NCBI GenBank assembly: GCA_016933985.1
Contig: JAFGTU010000482.1
Location: 1 to 5,031 of the forward strand
Direction: 5' to 3'
DNA: 5,031 bases
DNA from: Sedimentisphaerales bacterium
GTDB taxonomy: Bacteria > Planctomycetota > Phycisphaerae > Sedimentisphaerales > Anaerobacaceae
The notes beneath the pieces were generated by a model. That model made no database searches. It saw nothing but the letters and a program-made list of their open reading frames with translations, and was not told where the DNA came from. Both the position numbers and the translations under genes were made by a program. This document shows, in pieces, positions 1-4,945 of this stretch (positions within the stretch are counted from its first letter, which is position 1; each line of letters starts with the position of its first letter).

Positions 1-138
1 ACGTGGGTTTGACATGGCCACTTCCTTTCTTTGAACTACATACTAAGTCAAATTCAGGAAATGTCCAATTCCGACTGAATCATTACAGCTTCGCCAGAGA
101 GTTTCTAAGCAAGGTAAGAATCTAACGAGGTGATACCT

Positions 139-360
139 ATGAGAAAGAAGAAATTCACTATTGAGCCGCCGCCCAGGGAGAGCGGGCCGGAGAGGCTCTA
201 CAGGGTCGTCTATATCATTGATGTTAACGCGGCCGATCCCAAAGAGGCGGCCGGATTTACACATCAGATCATGACAGACCCTGATTCATTGCCGCCTGTC
301 CTCCACGTTATCGATGAGGTTGGCAAAAGTGTGAAGATTGATCTGAGTAAGGAAGATTGA
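139..360 (+). CDS. Small accessory protein, 73 aa, unknown function
   Basis: The start is ATG 139, preceded by GAGGTGA (127-133) with 5 nt spacing; an in-frame GTG at 130 lies inside that ribosome binding site and is less likely. The protein opens with a basic, proline-containing tail (MRKKKF, then PPPRESGPE, residues 1-17). A compact core follows: a predicted strand (LYRVVYIIDVNAADP), a helix (KEAAGFTHQIMTD) and a second strand (VLHVIDEVGKSVKIDLS). This strand-helix-strand plan resembles short uncharacterised proteins of plasmid and phage accessory regions. That is recollection, not a search result, and no catalytic residues are evident. The gene ends 11 nt before the next start, so the two are probably co-transcribed and perhaps translationally coupled. 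No transmembrane segment or signal peptide is seen. Confidence 0.8.
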   Translation: MRKKKFTIEPPPRESGPERLYRVVYIIDVNAADPKEAAGFTHQIMTDPDSLPPVLHVIDEVGKSVKIDLSKED

Positions 361-371
361 AGGAACAAGAA

Positions 372-944
372 ATGGAGAAGTTCACCAAGATCACTATTGG
401 TTTTGTCACGCAGGCGTTTGAAAAAGACTCCAAAGGCAGGTTTGCCTGCACTCACCAGGAGTTCATCGCAGGCGACCAGTGTGACTATGAAGATGGCGAG
501 GGCAATCCAATCGAGCCCCCGGAACATGAATATCAACCATACAACATGATGTTACGAAACGAAAAGGAACAAGAGCTATTGGAGGCACACATGCTTAACA
601 GAGTATATGAAGCAATCGAAGAGGTCCTGGACAGCCTCGATGTGGGCGGTGAGCAATCACGTCAGTTCGCCGAGGAGATCCGGATTTTAAGACAAGTGAT
701 CGGCCATCCGGAAGCCGTAGATGGCGCGATCGATGAGATAAGCAGGAGACGTTGGTTAGTCCAGAAGCTGAGAAGACTGGCAATAGAGGCAGAGGGCCTG
801 ACGGTTTCCCTGCCTATGATGCCTGTCAAGCAGTGGCTGGATGGCACTGTCGCCGACGCTACCGTGGACGTTTACTTCGAGGACCACGATCTATCTGCAT
901 TTTTGCAGTTCGTAGCCGATGTCGGTATCAGCCACGGAGATTGA
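372..944 (+). CDS. Accessory protein with LDVGGEQSRQFAEEI motif, 190 aa
   Basis: ATG 372 is chosen because AGGA (361-364) sits 7 nt upstream. A TTG at 357, overlapping the previous stop (TTGA), would add five residues but has no comparable ribosome binding site. The N-terminal domain (residues about 1-65) is mostly strand with acidic turns (ITIGFVTQAFEKD; CTHQEFIAGDQCDYEDGEG; PPEHEYQPYNMML). A helical stretch follows, including residues 87-103, LDVGGEQSRQFAEEI, which recurs in the gene at 2178-2615. The C-terminus (about 120-190) contains a basic helix (RRRWLVQKLRRLA) and a mixed strand/helix end. The N-terminal part resembles uncharacterised phage/plasmid proteins I have seen, but no function is known to me. 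It appears soluble. Confidence 0.85.
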   Translation: MEKFTKITIGFVTQAFEKDSKGRFACTHQEFIAGDQCDYEDGEGNPIEPPEHEYQPYNMMLRNEKEQELLEAHMLNRVYEAIEEVLDSLDVGGEQSRQFAEEIRILRQVIGHPEAVDGAIDEISRRRWLVQKLRRLAIEAEGLTVSLPMMPVKQWLDGTVADATVDVYFEDHDLSAFLQFVADVGISHGD

Positions 945-945
945 A

Positions 946-993
946 ATGGCCCGGATCGGTCTGAGCTCACAGGCGCCGAACCGGAAATATTAA
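946..993 (+). CDS. Possible 15-codon mini-ORF after the 190-aa gene
   Basis: ATG 946 lies one base after the stop of the 190-aa gene and is preceded by GGAG (936-939) at 6 nt spacing. It encodes MARIGLSSQAPNRKY and stops at TAA 991-993, two bases before the hairpin at 996. The ribosome binding site is as good as those of the real genes, but so short an ORF can arise by chance. If translated, it could act as a leader peptide for the hairpin and the 56-aa gene. No protein family is recognisable. Confidence 0.3.
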   Translation: MARIGLSSQAPNRKY

Positions 994-995
994 TG

Positions 996-1031
996 AGGGC
1001 ATCTGTCGGGCCTTGCGCAGGCAGATGCCCT
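996..1031 (+). promoter_or_regulatory. 10-bp hairpin upstream of the 56-aa gene (terminator-like or leader structure)
   Basis: Perfect inverted repeat: AGGGCATCTG (996-1005) pairs with CAGATGCCCT (1022-1031) across a 16-nt loop. It is followed by TTGTTTATT, which is T-rich but interrupted, so it is a weak intrinsic terminator at best. The Shine-Dalgarno AGGAG of the next gene starts 11 nt after the stem. It could lower read-through, protect a 3' end after processing, or influence translation of the gene at 1053. Confidence 0.55.
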
Positions 1032-1052
1032 TGTTTATTGCAGGAGACGACA

Positions 1053-1223
1053 ATGAGAAAGGTAACCGTGAAATTAGAGATGCAGCTCGTGATACTGGTG
1101 GATGAGGGCATTGAGATATCGCAGGTCGTCAATGAACTGGACTACAACGTGAGCGATACGACTACCGCCGCAGATATCCTGGACACCGAGATCACCGGCT
1201 ACGAGGTTTTAGACAGCAAGTAA
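1053..1223 (+). CDS. Small accessory protein, 56 aa, unknown function
   Basis: ATG 1053 is preceded by AGGAG (1042-1046) at 6 nt. The open frame extends upstream, but those codons run through the hairpin at 996-1031, so the downstream start is preferred. The product begins with a long amphipathic strand (RKVTVKLEMQLVILVDEG), then a short helix (ISQVVNELDYNV), then an acidic C-terminal strand (ADILDTEITGYEVLDSK). This resembles a family of tiny uncharacterised proteins common in phage and plasmid accessory regions (recollection only). It is acidic and probably cytoplasmic. It is flanked on both sides by structured non-coding DNA, which is unusual in this otherwise tight cluster. Confidence 0.75.
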   Translation: MRKVTVKLEMQLVILVDEGIEISQVVNELDYNVSDTTTAADILDTEITGYEVLDSK

Positions 1224-1236
1224 TGCATACGCAATA

Positions 1237-1331
1237 GAGCGCAAATCAGTCTCACGATTAGCATCCGTGCGCTCGTTGAGACCGGCAAGAAACCATACAG
1301 ACCTCGTCCTTCCGGGCGAGATGCCGGAGAC
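1237..1331 (+). ncRNA. Candidate structured 5' leader of the 138-aa gene
   Basis: Several complementary segments are packed into 95 nt. Helix A: GAGCGCA (1237-1243) with TGCGCTC (1268-1274), 7 bp. Helix B: TCTCA (1250-1254) with TGAGA (1277-1281); its left strand lies in the loop of A, giving pseudoknot order. Helix C: CCGGCA (1282-1287) with TGCCGG (1322-1327). Helix D, enclosed by C: CTCGTCC (1303-1309) with GGGCGAG (1314-1320), 7 bp with one U-G pair and a UUCC loop. GTCTC (1249-1253) can alternatively pair with GAGAC at 1327-1331. The linker between the right arms of A and B is only 2 nt, so A and B may be mutually exclusive rather than simultaneous. No known riboswitch class is recognised. 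The structure ends about 22 nt before the Shine-Dalgarno of the gene at 1367. Confidence 0.4.
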
Positions 1332-1366
1332 AAACAGAATATCAACTTTATGAAGGAGATTGGAAA

Positions 1367-1783
1367 ATGAACGACAAGATCAAAGAACTGGATAGACCCA
1401 TAGTCAAGTACATCAGAAAGCGCTTGGAAACTGCCGTTACGCCCTTGGCTGAAGAGCTGGGCGTAGCGATTGATTTCGGCAGTTGCACGTTCAATACGAG
1501 CAACTGCAAATTGCAGTTGAAGGTCTCGGTATTGGACGGTGACGGCAGAGCGATAACCGAAGAAGGCGAGTCCTTTAGAAACAATGCCAAGCTGTTCGGC
1601 CTGGAGCCGGACGACCTCGGTAAAGAATTCACCTTTCGGGGGCAGTCATATACTATCTGCGGCCTCAAGCCTAAGAGTCGCAAGTACCCGGTCATAGCGC
1701 GATCGGATAACGGCAAGGACTACAAATTCCCCTGCCGGACCGTCTTAGAGGCATTGGGCAGAGAAGTGCCGGCCTGGCTGTGA
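1367..1783 (+). CDS. Phage/plasmid-type hypothetical protein, 138 aa
   Basis: ATG 1367 follows AAGGAGAT (1353-1360). The N-terminal 35 residues are a charged helix (MNDKIKELDRPIVKYIRKRLETAVTPLAEE is helix-prone). A strand-rich segment follows with a conserved-looking polar stretch (DFGSCTFNTSNCKLQLKV, residues about 39-56). The middle (EGESFRNNAKLFGLEPDDLGKEF) precedes a small beta-rich C-terminal module (FRGQSYTICGLKPKSRKYPV, then DGKDYKFPCRTV analogue) that looks SH3-barrel-like. The pattern FxxxGxxYxIxGLxxKxRKYPxxA, followed by a DNGKxYKF turn, resembles a recurrent uncharacterised phage protein family (recollection). A nucleic-acid-binding role is possible for the basic barrel but unproven. 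There are three cysteines in the first half, with no zinc-binding spacing. It is preceded by the structured leader at 1237-1331. Confidence 0.85.
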   Translation: MNDKIKELDRPIVKYIRKRLETAVTPLAEELGVAIDFGSCTFNTSNCKLQLKVSVLDGDGRAITEEGESFRNNAKLFGLEPDDLGKEFTFRGQSYTICGLKPKSRKYPVIARSDNGKDYKFPCRTVLEALGREVPAWL

Positions 1784-1851
1784 GACTTTCCATTCGCTTC
1801 ATGTAATATGCAAACAGAAAAAATCCATGAAAAGTATGTAGGAGCCAAGCT

Positions 1852-2181
1852 ATGACTAAAACCAAAGAACAGATCAATATCGCCAGGATCGTCTATGATG
1901 CGTATCCACACTCGGATCTGTTGCCTATCGACCCTGAGCAGGACTGCCGCACTTTGCAGACACTGCTCGCCAGAGTAACCGGTGAGAACATCGGAGACAG
2001 CCTGTTCAGGTTCATAGTAGTTGAGATTGTAGAAGGCGGCGAGAGTACCTTGAGTGGAGCGATCCGGGTCTTAGAGCAGGCCAGAGCGGATGTGGAAGCG
2101 GTATTGCAGGCGGTCCGGAACTTGGAAGCAGACCATACGGCAGACGATTGTGAATCTGAAAGTGAGGTGAATAAACCATAA
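1852..2181 (+). CDS. Small helical accessory protein, 109 aa
   Basis: ATG 1852 follows GGAG (1841-1844) at 7 nt. The product is predicted almost wholly alpha-helical: an N-terminal helix (EQINIARIVYDAY), a loop with acidic residues, a central helix-turn (LQTLLARVTGENIGDSLFRFIVVEIVEGGES) and a long C-terminal helix (LSGAIRVLEQARADVEAVLQAVRNLEA), ending in a charged tail (DDCESESEVNKP). The block GDSLFRFIVVEIVEGGEST resembles an uncharacterised family seen in phage and plasmid accessory clusters (recollection, no search). Its stop TAA (2179-2181) overlaps the proposed ATA start of the next gene, suggesting translational coupling. No function can be assigned. Confidence 0.85.
   Translation: MTKTKEQINIARIVYDAYPHSDLLPIDPEQDCRTLQTLLARVTGENIGDSLFRFIVVEIVEGGESTLSGAIRVLEQARADVEAVLQAVRNLEADHTADDCESESEVNKP
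2164..2180 (+). promoter_or_regulatory. Ribosome binding site and probable ATA start codon
   Basis: GAGGTGA (2164-2170) lies inside the end of the 109-aa gene and is followed after 7 nt by ATA (2178-2180), giving the overlap ATAA with the upstream stop. The next standard start in this frame, GTG 2193, has no purine-rich Shine-Dalgarno in front of it. Reading begins K-L-Y-E-V immediately after ATA, a typical beginning of a strand in small proteins of this type. Confidence 0.5.
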
Positions 2182-2615
2182 AGCTATATGAAGTGCAGAC
2201 AACCGAATGTAACGGCACACCGGAATACGCCCACAGCAAACTGCTGGCGGCTGAAGATATCGACCAGGCCTGGCGGATGGCCAGGGACTATTTCAGACAG
2301 TGGTATGACGATGGCGATGAGCCGGAGGCTCACAATACCGACAATCCGAATGAATTCAAATTCATCGGTGGCAGCATCTCGCTTGAGATCGATGCCGTCA
2401 CCGAAACCACCCTGGAGCGATGGAAACAGCAGCAGGTAGAACTGCACAGTATCAATATACTGCCGGAAACCAAATCCGCTCACGAAAAGCTTGAGGCATT
2501 GTTGGAGGTCTGCAAATACATCCGCGACTGCCTCGATGTGGGAGGCGAGCAATCCAGGCAGTTTGCCGATGAAATCGCCTGTCTGAACAAGGCCATCAAA
2601 GATGCCTGCACATGA
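2178..2615 (+). CDS. Accessory protein with LDVGGEQSRQFADEI motif, probable ATA start, 145 aa
   Basis: The frame is open from a TAA at 2172. Position 2178 (ATA) is preferred over GTG 2193 because only the former has a well-spaced ribosome binding site; with GTG the product would be 140 aa. N-terminal part: strand KLYEVQTTECN, then a helix (HSKLLAAEDIDQAWRMARDY) and an acidic region (WYDDGDEPEA), then FKFIGGSISLEIDAV, an alpha/beta plan. The C-terminal helical region carries residues 117-133 (ATA numbering), DCLDVGGEQSRQFADEI, matching 15 of 17 residues of the block in the 190-aa protein at 372-944. The shared block is therefore a mobile or duplicated helical module; its role is unknown. The gene is coupled to the 109-aa gene upstream. 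Confidence 0.8.
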   Translation: MKLYEVQTTECNGTPEYAHSKLLAAEDIDQAWRMARDYFRQWYDDGDEPEAHNTDNPNEFKFIGGSISLEIDAVTETTLERWKQQQVELHSINILPETKSAHEKLEALLEVCKYIRDCLDVGGEQSRQFADEIACLNKAIKDACT

Positions 2616-2674
2616 CCTGCTCATCGGGGATTAGACCTGCGTGAATTAGCATTTTTTGAATGAAAGGAACTGCG

Positions 2675-3145
2675 ATGCAAGAACAGATTGATATAACGAA
2701 GATAAATCACTTTTTGGCCGAGGTGGGGCCGATTATTGTTGGGATCACAAAGGCGATCCTTCACGCACTCGGCTGCAAGATTGAAGACGAAGGCCACGGC
2801 CTCGACCTGGCGTTTTCCATCAAGTCCGGCGAAATGACGCTAAAGTTCTACCTGCGGAACCTGCTTTTGGAGATCGTCACAATAGACAGGGACGAGGAGC
2901 CGCTACGGTTTGATGAGGGGCTGAAGGATTTTGAATACTTCCTTGCGAAGATGGGCCGCGCCATCAACAGCAAGCTGCGTGTAGTCTTTGAGGTATTGAA
3001 GGAAGACGATTTGGATGCGGCCGTTGAGAATATCTGCAAGGATGCAAAGGATTACGAACGGATTCAGATCTGGAGATTTGACCAAAACAAGGATAGCGAT
3101 AGCGACCATAAGGCCGATGTTAAGGAACCATCGGGCAATAGTTGA
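2675..3145 (+). CDS. Hypothetical protein, 157 aa
   Basis: ATG 2675 follows AAAGGA (2663-2668) at 6 nt; the in-frame ATG at 2660 lies before that site and would put the Shine-Dalgarno inside the coding region. Predicted layout: an N-terminal helix (ITKINHFLAEVGPIIVGITKAILHALG, residues about 6-33), three strands (LDLAFSIKSG, TLKFYLRNL, LLEIVTIDRD), two helices (DEGLKDFEYFLAKMGRAIN; DLDAAVENICKDA), and a highly charged, probably disordered tail (DQNKDSDSDHKADVKEPSGNS). The N-terminal helix is hydrophobic but amphipathic and contains D/K residues, so I do not call it a membrane segment. I do not recognise the family. Only two cysteines are present and nothing resembles an E2, JAB or E1 active site. 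Confidence 0.8.
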   Translation: MQEQIDITKINHFLAEVGPIIVGITKAILHALGCKIEDEGHGLDLAFSIKSGEMTLKFYLRNLLLEIVTIDRDEEPLRFDEGLKDFEYFLAKMGRAINSKLRVVFEVLKEDDLDAAVENICKDAKDYERIQIWRFDQNKDSDSDHKADVKEPSGNS

Positions 3146-3160
3146 AGGTCAAAAAACCGA

Positions 3161-3188
3161 AAAGGAGGCGATGCCTATGATTACGTGA
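3161..3188 (+). promoter_or_regulatory. Perfect Shine-Dalgarno with 3-5-codon mini-ORF (leader peptide or gene remnant)
   Basis: AAAGGAGG (3161-3168) precedes ATG 3177 by 8 nt, but the frame stops after M-I-T at TGA 3186-3188 (M-P-M-I-T if ATG 3171 is used). This is one of the strongest ribosome binding sites in the window, yet it serves almost no coding sequence. The segment 3165-3179 matches 127-141 (ribosome binding site and start of the 73-aa gene) at 13 of 15 bases, and AGAAAGAAG follows in both places. It may be a decayed copy of that gene start, or a leader peptide for the terminator at 3220-3252. Confidence 0.4.
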
Positions 3189-3219
3189 GAATTCAGAAAG
3201 AAGGTTCAATGTTGTAGCG

Positions 3220-3252
3220 GCCTCTCTGCACAGTGCAGGAGGCAATTTTTTT
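3220..3252 (+). terminator. Intrinsic terminator / attenuator before the 137-aa gene
   Basis: GCCTC-T-CTGCAC (3220-3231) pairs with GTGCAG-GAGGC analogue (3233-3243) with one bulged T; the core CTGCACAGTGCAG is a palindrome about A3232. It is followed by AA and seven consecutive T (3246-3252). This is a standard Rho-independent terminator on the + strand. It either ends transcription of the 157-aa gene or, given the mini-ORF just upstream, works as an attenuator for the genes at 3320 and 3754. Confidence 0.65.
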
Positions 3253-3268
3253 GCGCACAGTCCGCCAT

Positions 3269-3283
3269 CCCGCCGCAGGTGGG
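3269..3283 (+). other. Short hairpin between terminator and 137-aa gene
   Basis: CCCGCC (3269-3274) pairs with GGTGGG (3278-3283), 6 bp with one G-U pair and a GCA loop. It has no T tract and lies about 22 nt before the Shine-Dalgarno of the 137-aa gene. It may be part of a folded leader with the terminator upstream; chance is not excluded. Confidence 0.3.
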
Positions 3284-3319
3284 TAAAAGGCAGACAAGTT
3301 CTTGAAAGGAGATTCACCC

Positions 3320-3733
3320 ATGTCAACACAAGATGACAAAATGAGAACAGCGTACAGGCAGGGAGAGTTGGTGTTTGTTCCACTTGATGCTCACGATAGG
3401 GCGAGCATAGGTCCTGACGCCAAGGGCACATCATCCCCTCGCTGGAAGAAGCTGCAGACCAATGTCCTTCGGGAAGGAGAAGCAACAGGACATAAGCACG
3501 AGGTGCTGACACAGAATCCAGGTATGGCTTCGATATTGGCGCCGGCAGCATCTTTCTTGCAAGGACTGGCCCATATGGACTTCGTAGGTAACGAGGACAG
3601 GATGTTAGTGGCGGAGGAGCCTGTTGAGGTAGTCCATCCCGAACACAGAACCCTCAAGCTGCCCATCGGGGTCTTCCTGGTAGTAGTGCAACGGGAATAC
3701 GATGAGGTCAAGGCACGCCGTGTTATTGATTGA
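3320..3733 (+). CDS. RQGDV-type uncharacterised protein with TGHKH and HPEH motifs, 137 aa
   Basis: ATG 3320 follows AAGGAGAT (3306-3312); an in-frame ATG at 3302 lies before that site. The product starts its core with YRQGELVFVPLD (residues 12-23), continues with LREGEATGHKHEV (50-62), then ML-VAEEPVEVVHPEHRTLKLPIGVFLVVVQREYDE (95-129) and ends RRVID. This order (RQGD/E strand, GExTGHxH, xxVxHxEHxxxxLPxGxxxVxxQREY) matches a widespread family of small hypothetical proteins that I recall next to DUF6745 proteins, which is exactly the arrangement here. H58, H60, H106 and H109 could form a metal site or an active site in a beta-barrel (inference). Its enzymatic activity is unknown. A stretch at 63-94 is less conserved-looking. 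Only 20 nt separate it from the next gene, so they are surely co-transcribed. Confidence 0.88.
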   Translation: MSTQDDKMRTAYRQGELVFVPLDAHDRASIGPDAKGTSSPRWKKLQTNVLREGEATGHKHEVLTQNPGMASILAPAASFLQGLAHMDFVGNEDRMLVAEEPVEVVHPEHRTLKLPIGVFLVVVQREYDEVKARRVID

Positions 3734-3753
3734 GGCGAGAAAGGAGTATTCCC

Positions 3754-4812
3754 ATGTATGTGGTATCACGATACGGCGGCTGGGGCAGGAACTTGTGGGC
3801 GTGCCTGGATAACGGGACCATCACCATCGACGATAAGAAGAGGCACATTCGCTTGAAGGTCTCAGGCAGCCTTGTGGTCGAACAGATCACCCAGATCGAC
3901 GATGAGCAGACCACCATGAAATACGGTCGGCACCGTAAGACCAGAAAGGGCAATAAGACGATCAAGGAAGAGTACTTCGAGCCTGGAACGTTAAGGGCCA
4001 TACGCAGGAGCGGGCTCTGGAAGAAAGAGACCGGCGTACCCCTGTGCGGCAGCGAAGGCACGTTGGAGTGCTATTCCACCTCCGGCGGGGCCTACGCCAA
4101 AGAGGTCTTCAAGTATGCCAACGGCAACGTAGCTTACGTGGCGACCAGGTGGCGAAAGAGCCTGGAGATAAGGTATCCCAACGGCAAGCCGTGGATAATA
4201 ATGAAAGGCCAGGTGGCTTTGCACTGGGAGTCGATTGCCGGCAGGTTAGGCAGCGACAAGGAGGAACTTCACCAGGAACACCTTATGCGAGGCCCCAACT
4301 GGGAAATAACGGTATATGACCCATCGGGGTCAGAGGTTATTACCCACGGATGTGTCCAGAGCCGTCAGAAACAGGGCAAATGGCTTGAGAACGGCAGGGA
4401 GCACTTCTACCTGTCCGGTGTGAAAGTCAGCCGGCAGCTGTACGAAGAAGACCCTAATAAGTGGAAGCCGCATGAGGTGTTGAGGATACCCAACGCCCAG
4501 CTGCGGTGCAGCCTGCTGAACAGGATGGGCTATGACCGGCTTCTCGACAAAGTCGAGCATAGGGTCATAGACCAGGCCGAAGATGGTGGGCAGCTGGTCG
4601 AGATAGACGCTGCGATCTCCGATCATTCGGCATTTCGGCCGGACAGGACCATGAGACTGCTCAAGGTGATATGCCCATCGACCCAGCAGGTCTATGTATT
4701 GCGAGTGCCGCCGGAGGCCAAGACCTACGACAATGCCCGGCAGTGGACGTTCGGACTGCGAGAGAGGGAGATCGAGCAGGGAGTCCGCTTCGACCTGGCT
4801 GTGGAGACGTAA
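3754..4812 (+). CDS. DUF6745-like protein with N-terminal MORN-like repeats, 352 aa
   Basis: ATG 3754 follows AAAGGAG (3740-3746) at 7 nt; ATG 3730 overlaps the end of the previous gene and lacks such a site. The first 75 residues are basic and strand-rich (KYGRHRKTRKGNK near 57). Residues about 100-235 contain short repeats with an aromatic-x-NG turn: YANGN at 121, YPNGK at 141 (exactly 20 residues apart), YDPSG at 188, and GKWLENGREHFYLSG near 208-222. They resemble MORN_2 or YD-type strand pairs. The C-terminal part (about 230-352) carries the features I associate with DUF6745: a strand-helix NAQLRCSLLNRMGYDRLL, then YVLRVPP (314-320), ARQWTFGL (328-335) and a final VET. The reaction is unknown. 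The pairing with the 137-aa protein is a known recurring neighbourhood in my recollection. It is soluble and has no signal peptide. Confidence 0.88.
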   Translation: MYVVSRYGGWGRNLWACLDNGTITIDDKKRHIRLKVSGSLVVEQITQIDDEQTTMKYGRHRKTRKGNKTIKEEYFEPGTLRAIRRSGLWKKETGVPLCGSEGTLECYSTSGGAYAKEVFKYANGNVAYVATRWRKSLEIRYPNGKPWIIMKGQVALHWESIAGRLGSDKEELHQEHLMRGPNWEITVYDPSGSEVITHGCVQSRQKQGKWLENGREHFYLSGVKVSRQLYEEDPNKWKPHEVLRIPNAQLRCSLLNRMGYDRLLDKVEHRVIDQAEDGGQLVEIDAAISDHSAFRPDRTMRLLKVICPSTQQVYVLRVPPEAKTYDNARQWTFGLREREIEQGVRFDLAVET

Positions 4813-4886
4813 GCAGCCTCACTTAGACCGTTAGCTGCCACCTGTATCCCACCCGAAACTCACTCCACCAGTTGAAAGGAAAACTT

Positions 4887-4931
4887 ATGAAAAAACACAG
4901 TGCTACCCGTGCGCGCAGCCCGCCTGAATAG
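4887..4931 (+). CDS. Possible 14-codon mini-ORF upstream of the ubiquitin-like gene
   Basis: ATG 4887 follows AAAGGA (4875-4880) at 6 nt, a site equal to those of the real genes. It encodes MKKHSATRARSPPE and stops at TAG 4929-4931. Its last five codons form the left arm of the hairpin at 4909-4945, so ribosomes translating it would open or block that fold. It may be a leader peptide; chance remains possible. A second short frame (MSPYEQIKQQLSN, 4946-4987) follows directly but lacks a ribosome binding site. Confidence 0.35.
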   Translation: MKKHSATRARSPPE

Positions 4932-4945
4932 AAGGCTGTGCGTGC
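4909..4945 (+). promoter_or_regulatory. 12-bp hairpin in the leader of the last gene
   Basis: GTGCGCGCAGCC (4909-4920) pairs with GGCTGTGCGTGC (4934-4945): 12 consecutive pairs, three of them G-U, with a 13-nt loop. The G-U pairs occur only on the + strand transcript, consistent with an RNA structure. No T tract follows, so it is not an intrinsic terminator. It lies 54 nt before the start at 5000. Confidence 0.5.

Noticed and set aside
9..46. Perfect -35 hexamer TTGACA at 9-14 as promoter of the first gene
   Set aside because: No acceptable -10 hexamer at 16-18 nt; the nearest TA-rich hexamers are 22-26 nt away.
3..125. Open frame of 40 codons from the left edge to TAA 123-125, possibly the tail of an upstream gene
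   Set aside because: Such a run is expected by chance in one of three frames fairly often, and the stretch is AT-richer with no recognisable family or typical codon use; it cannot be supported without upstream sequence.
1348..1716. 122-codon reverse-strand ORF
   Set aside because: Shadow of the 138-aa gene, serine/leucine-rich translation without a family or start signal.
1784..1851. TAATAT at 1804-1809 as a -10 box, and a 15-codon frame 1808-1855 ending in an ATGA overlap
   Set aside because: No -35 at proper spacing and no Shine-Dalgarno before ATG 1808; the AT-rich spacer makes both likely by chance.
2184..2624. 146-codon reverse-strand ORF
   Set aside because: It is antisense to the 145-aa gene, has no ribosome binding site, and its translation looks like a complement of the real protein.
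2612..2644. Ten-codon frame MTCSSGIRPA overlapping the stop of the 145-aa gene
   Set aside because: No own Shine-Dalgarno and no hairpin after it; short frames at ATGA overlaps are common.
3177..3302. Selenocysteine reading of TGA 3186 giving a Cys-rich product (QCCSGLSAQC)
   Set aside because: The downstream hairpin has the U tail of a terminator, not a bacterial SECIS placed directly after the UGA, and the frame would run through the terminator.
3120..3551. 143-codon reverse-strand ORF (and 106 codons at 3391-3711)
   Set aside because: Antisense shadows of the 137-aa gene; compositionally odd, cross the terminator, no ribosome site.
4812..4837. GCAGC/GCTGC stem as terminator after the 352-aa gene
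   Set aside because: Only 5 bp with a long loop and no T tract.
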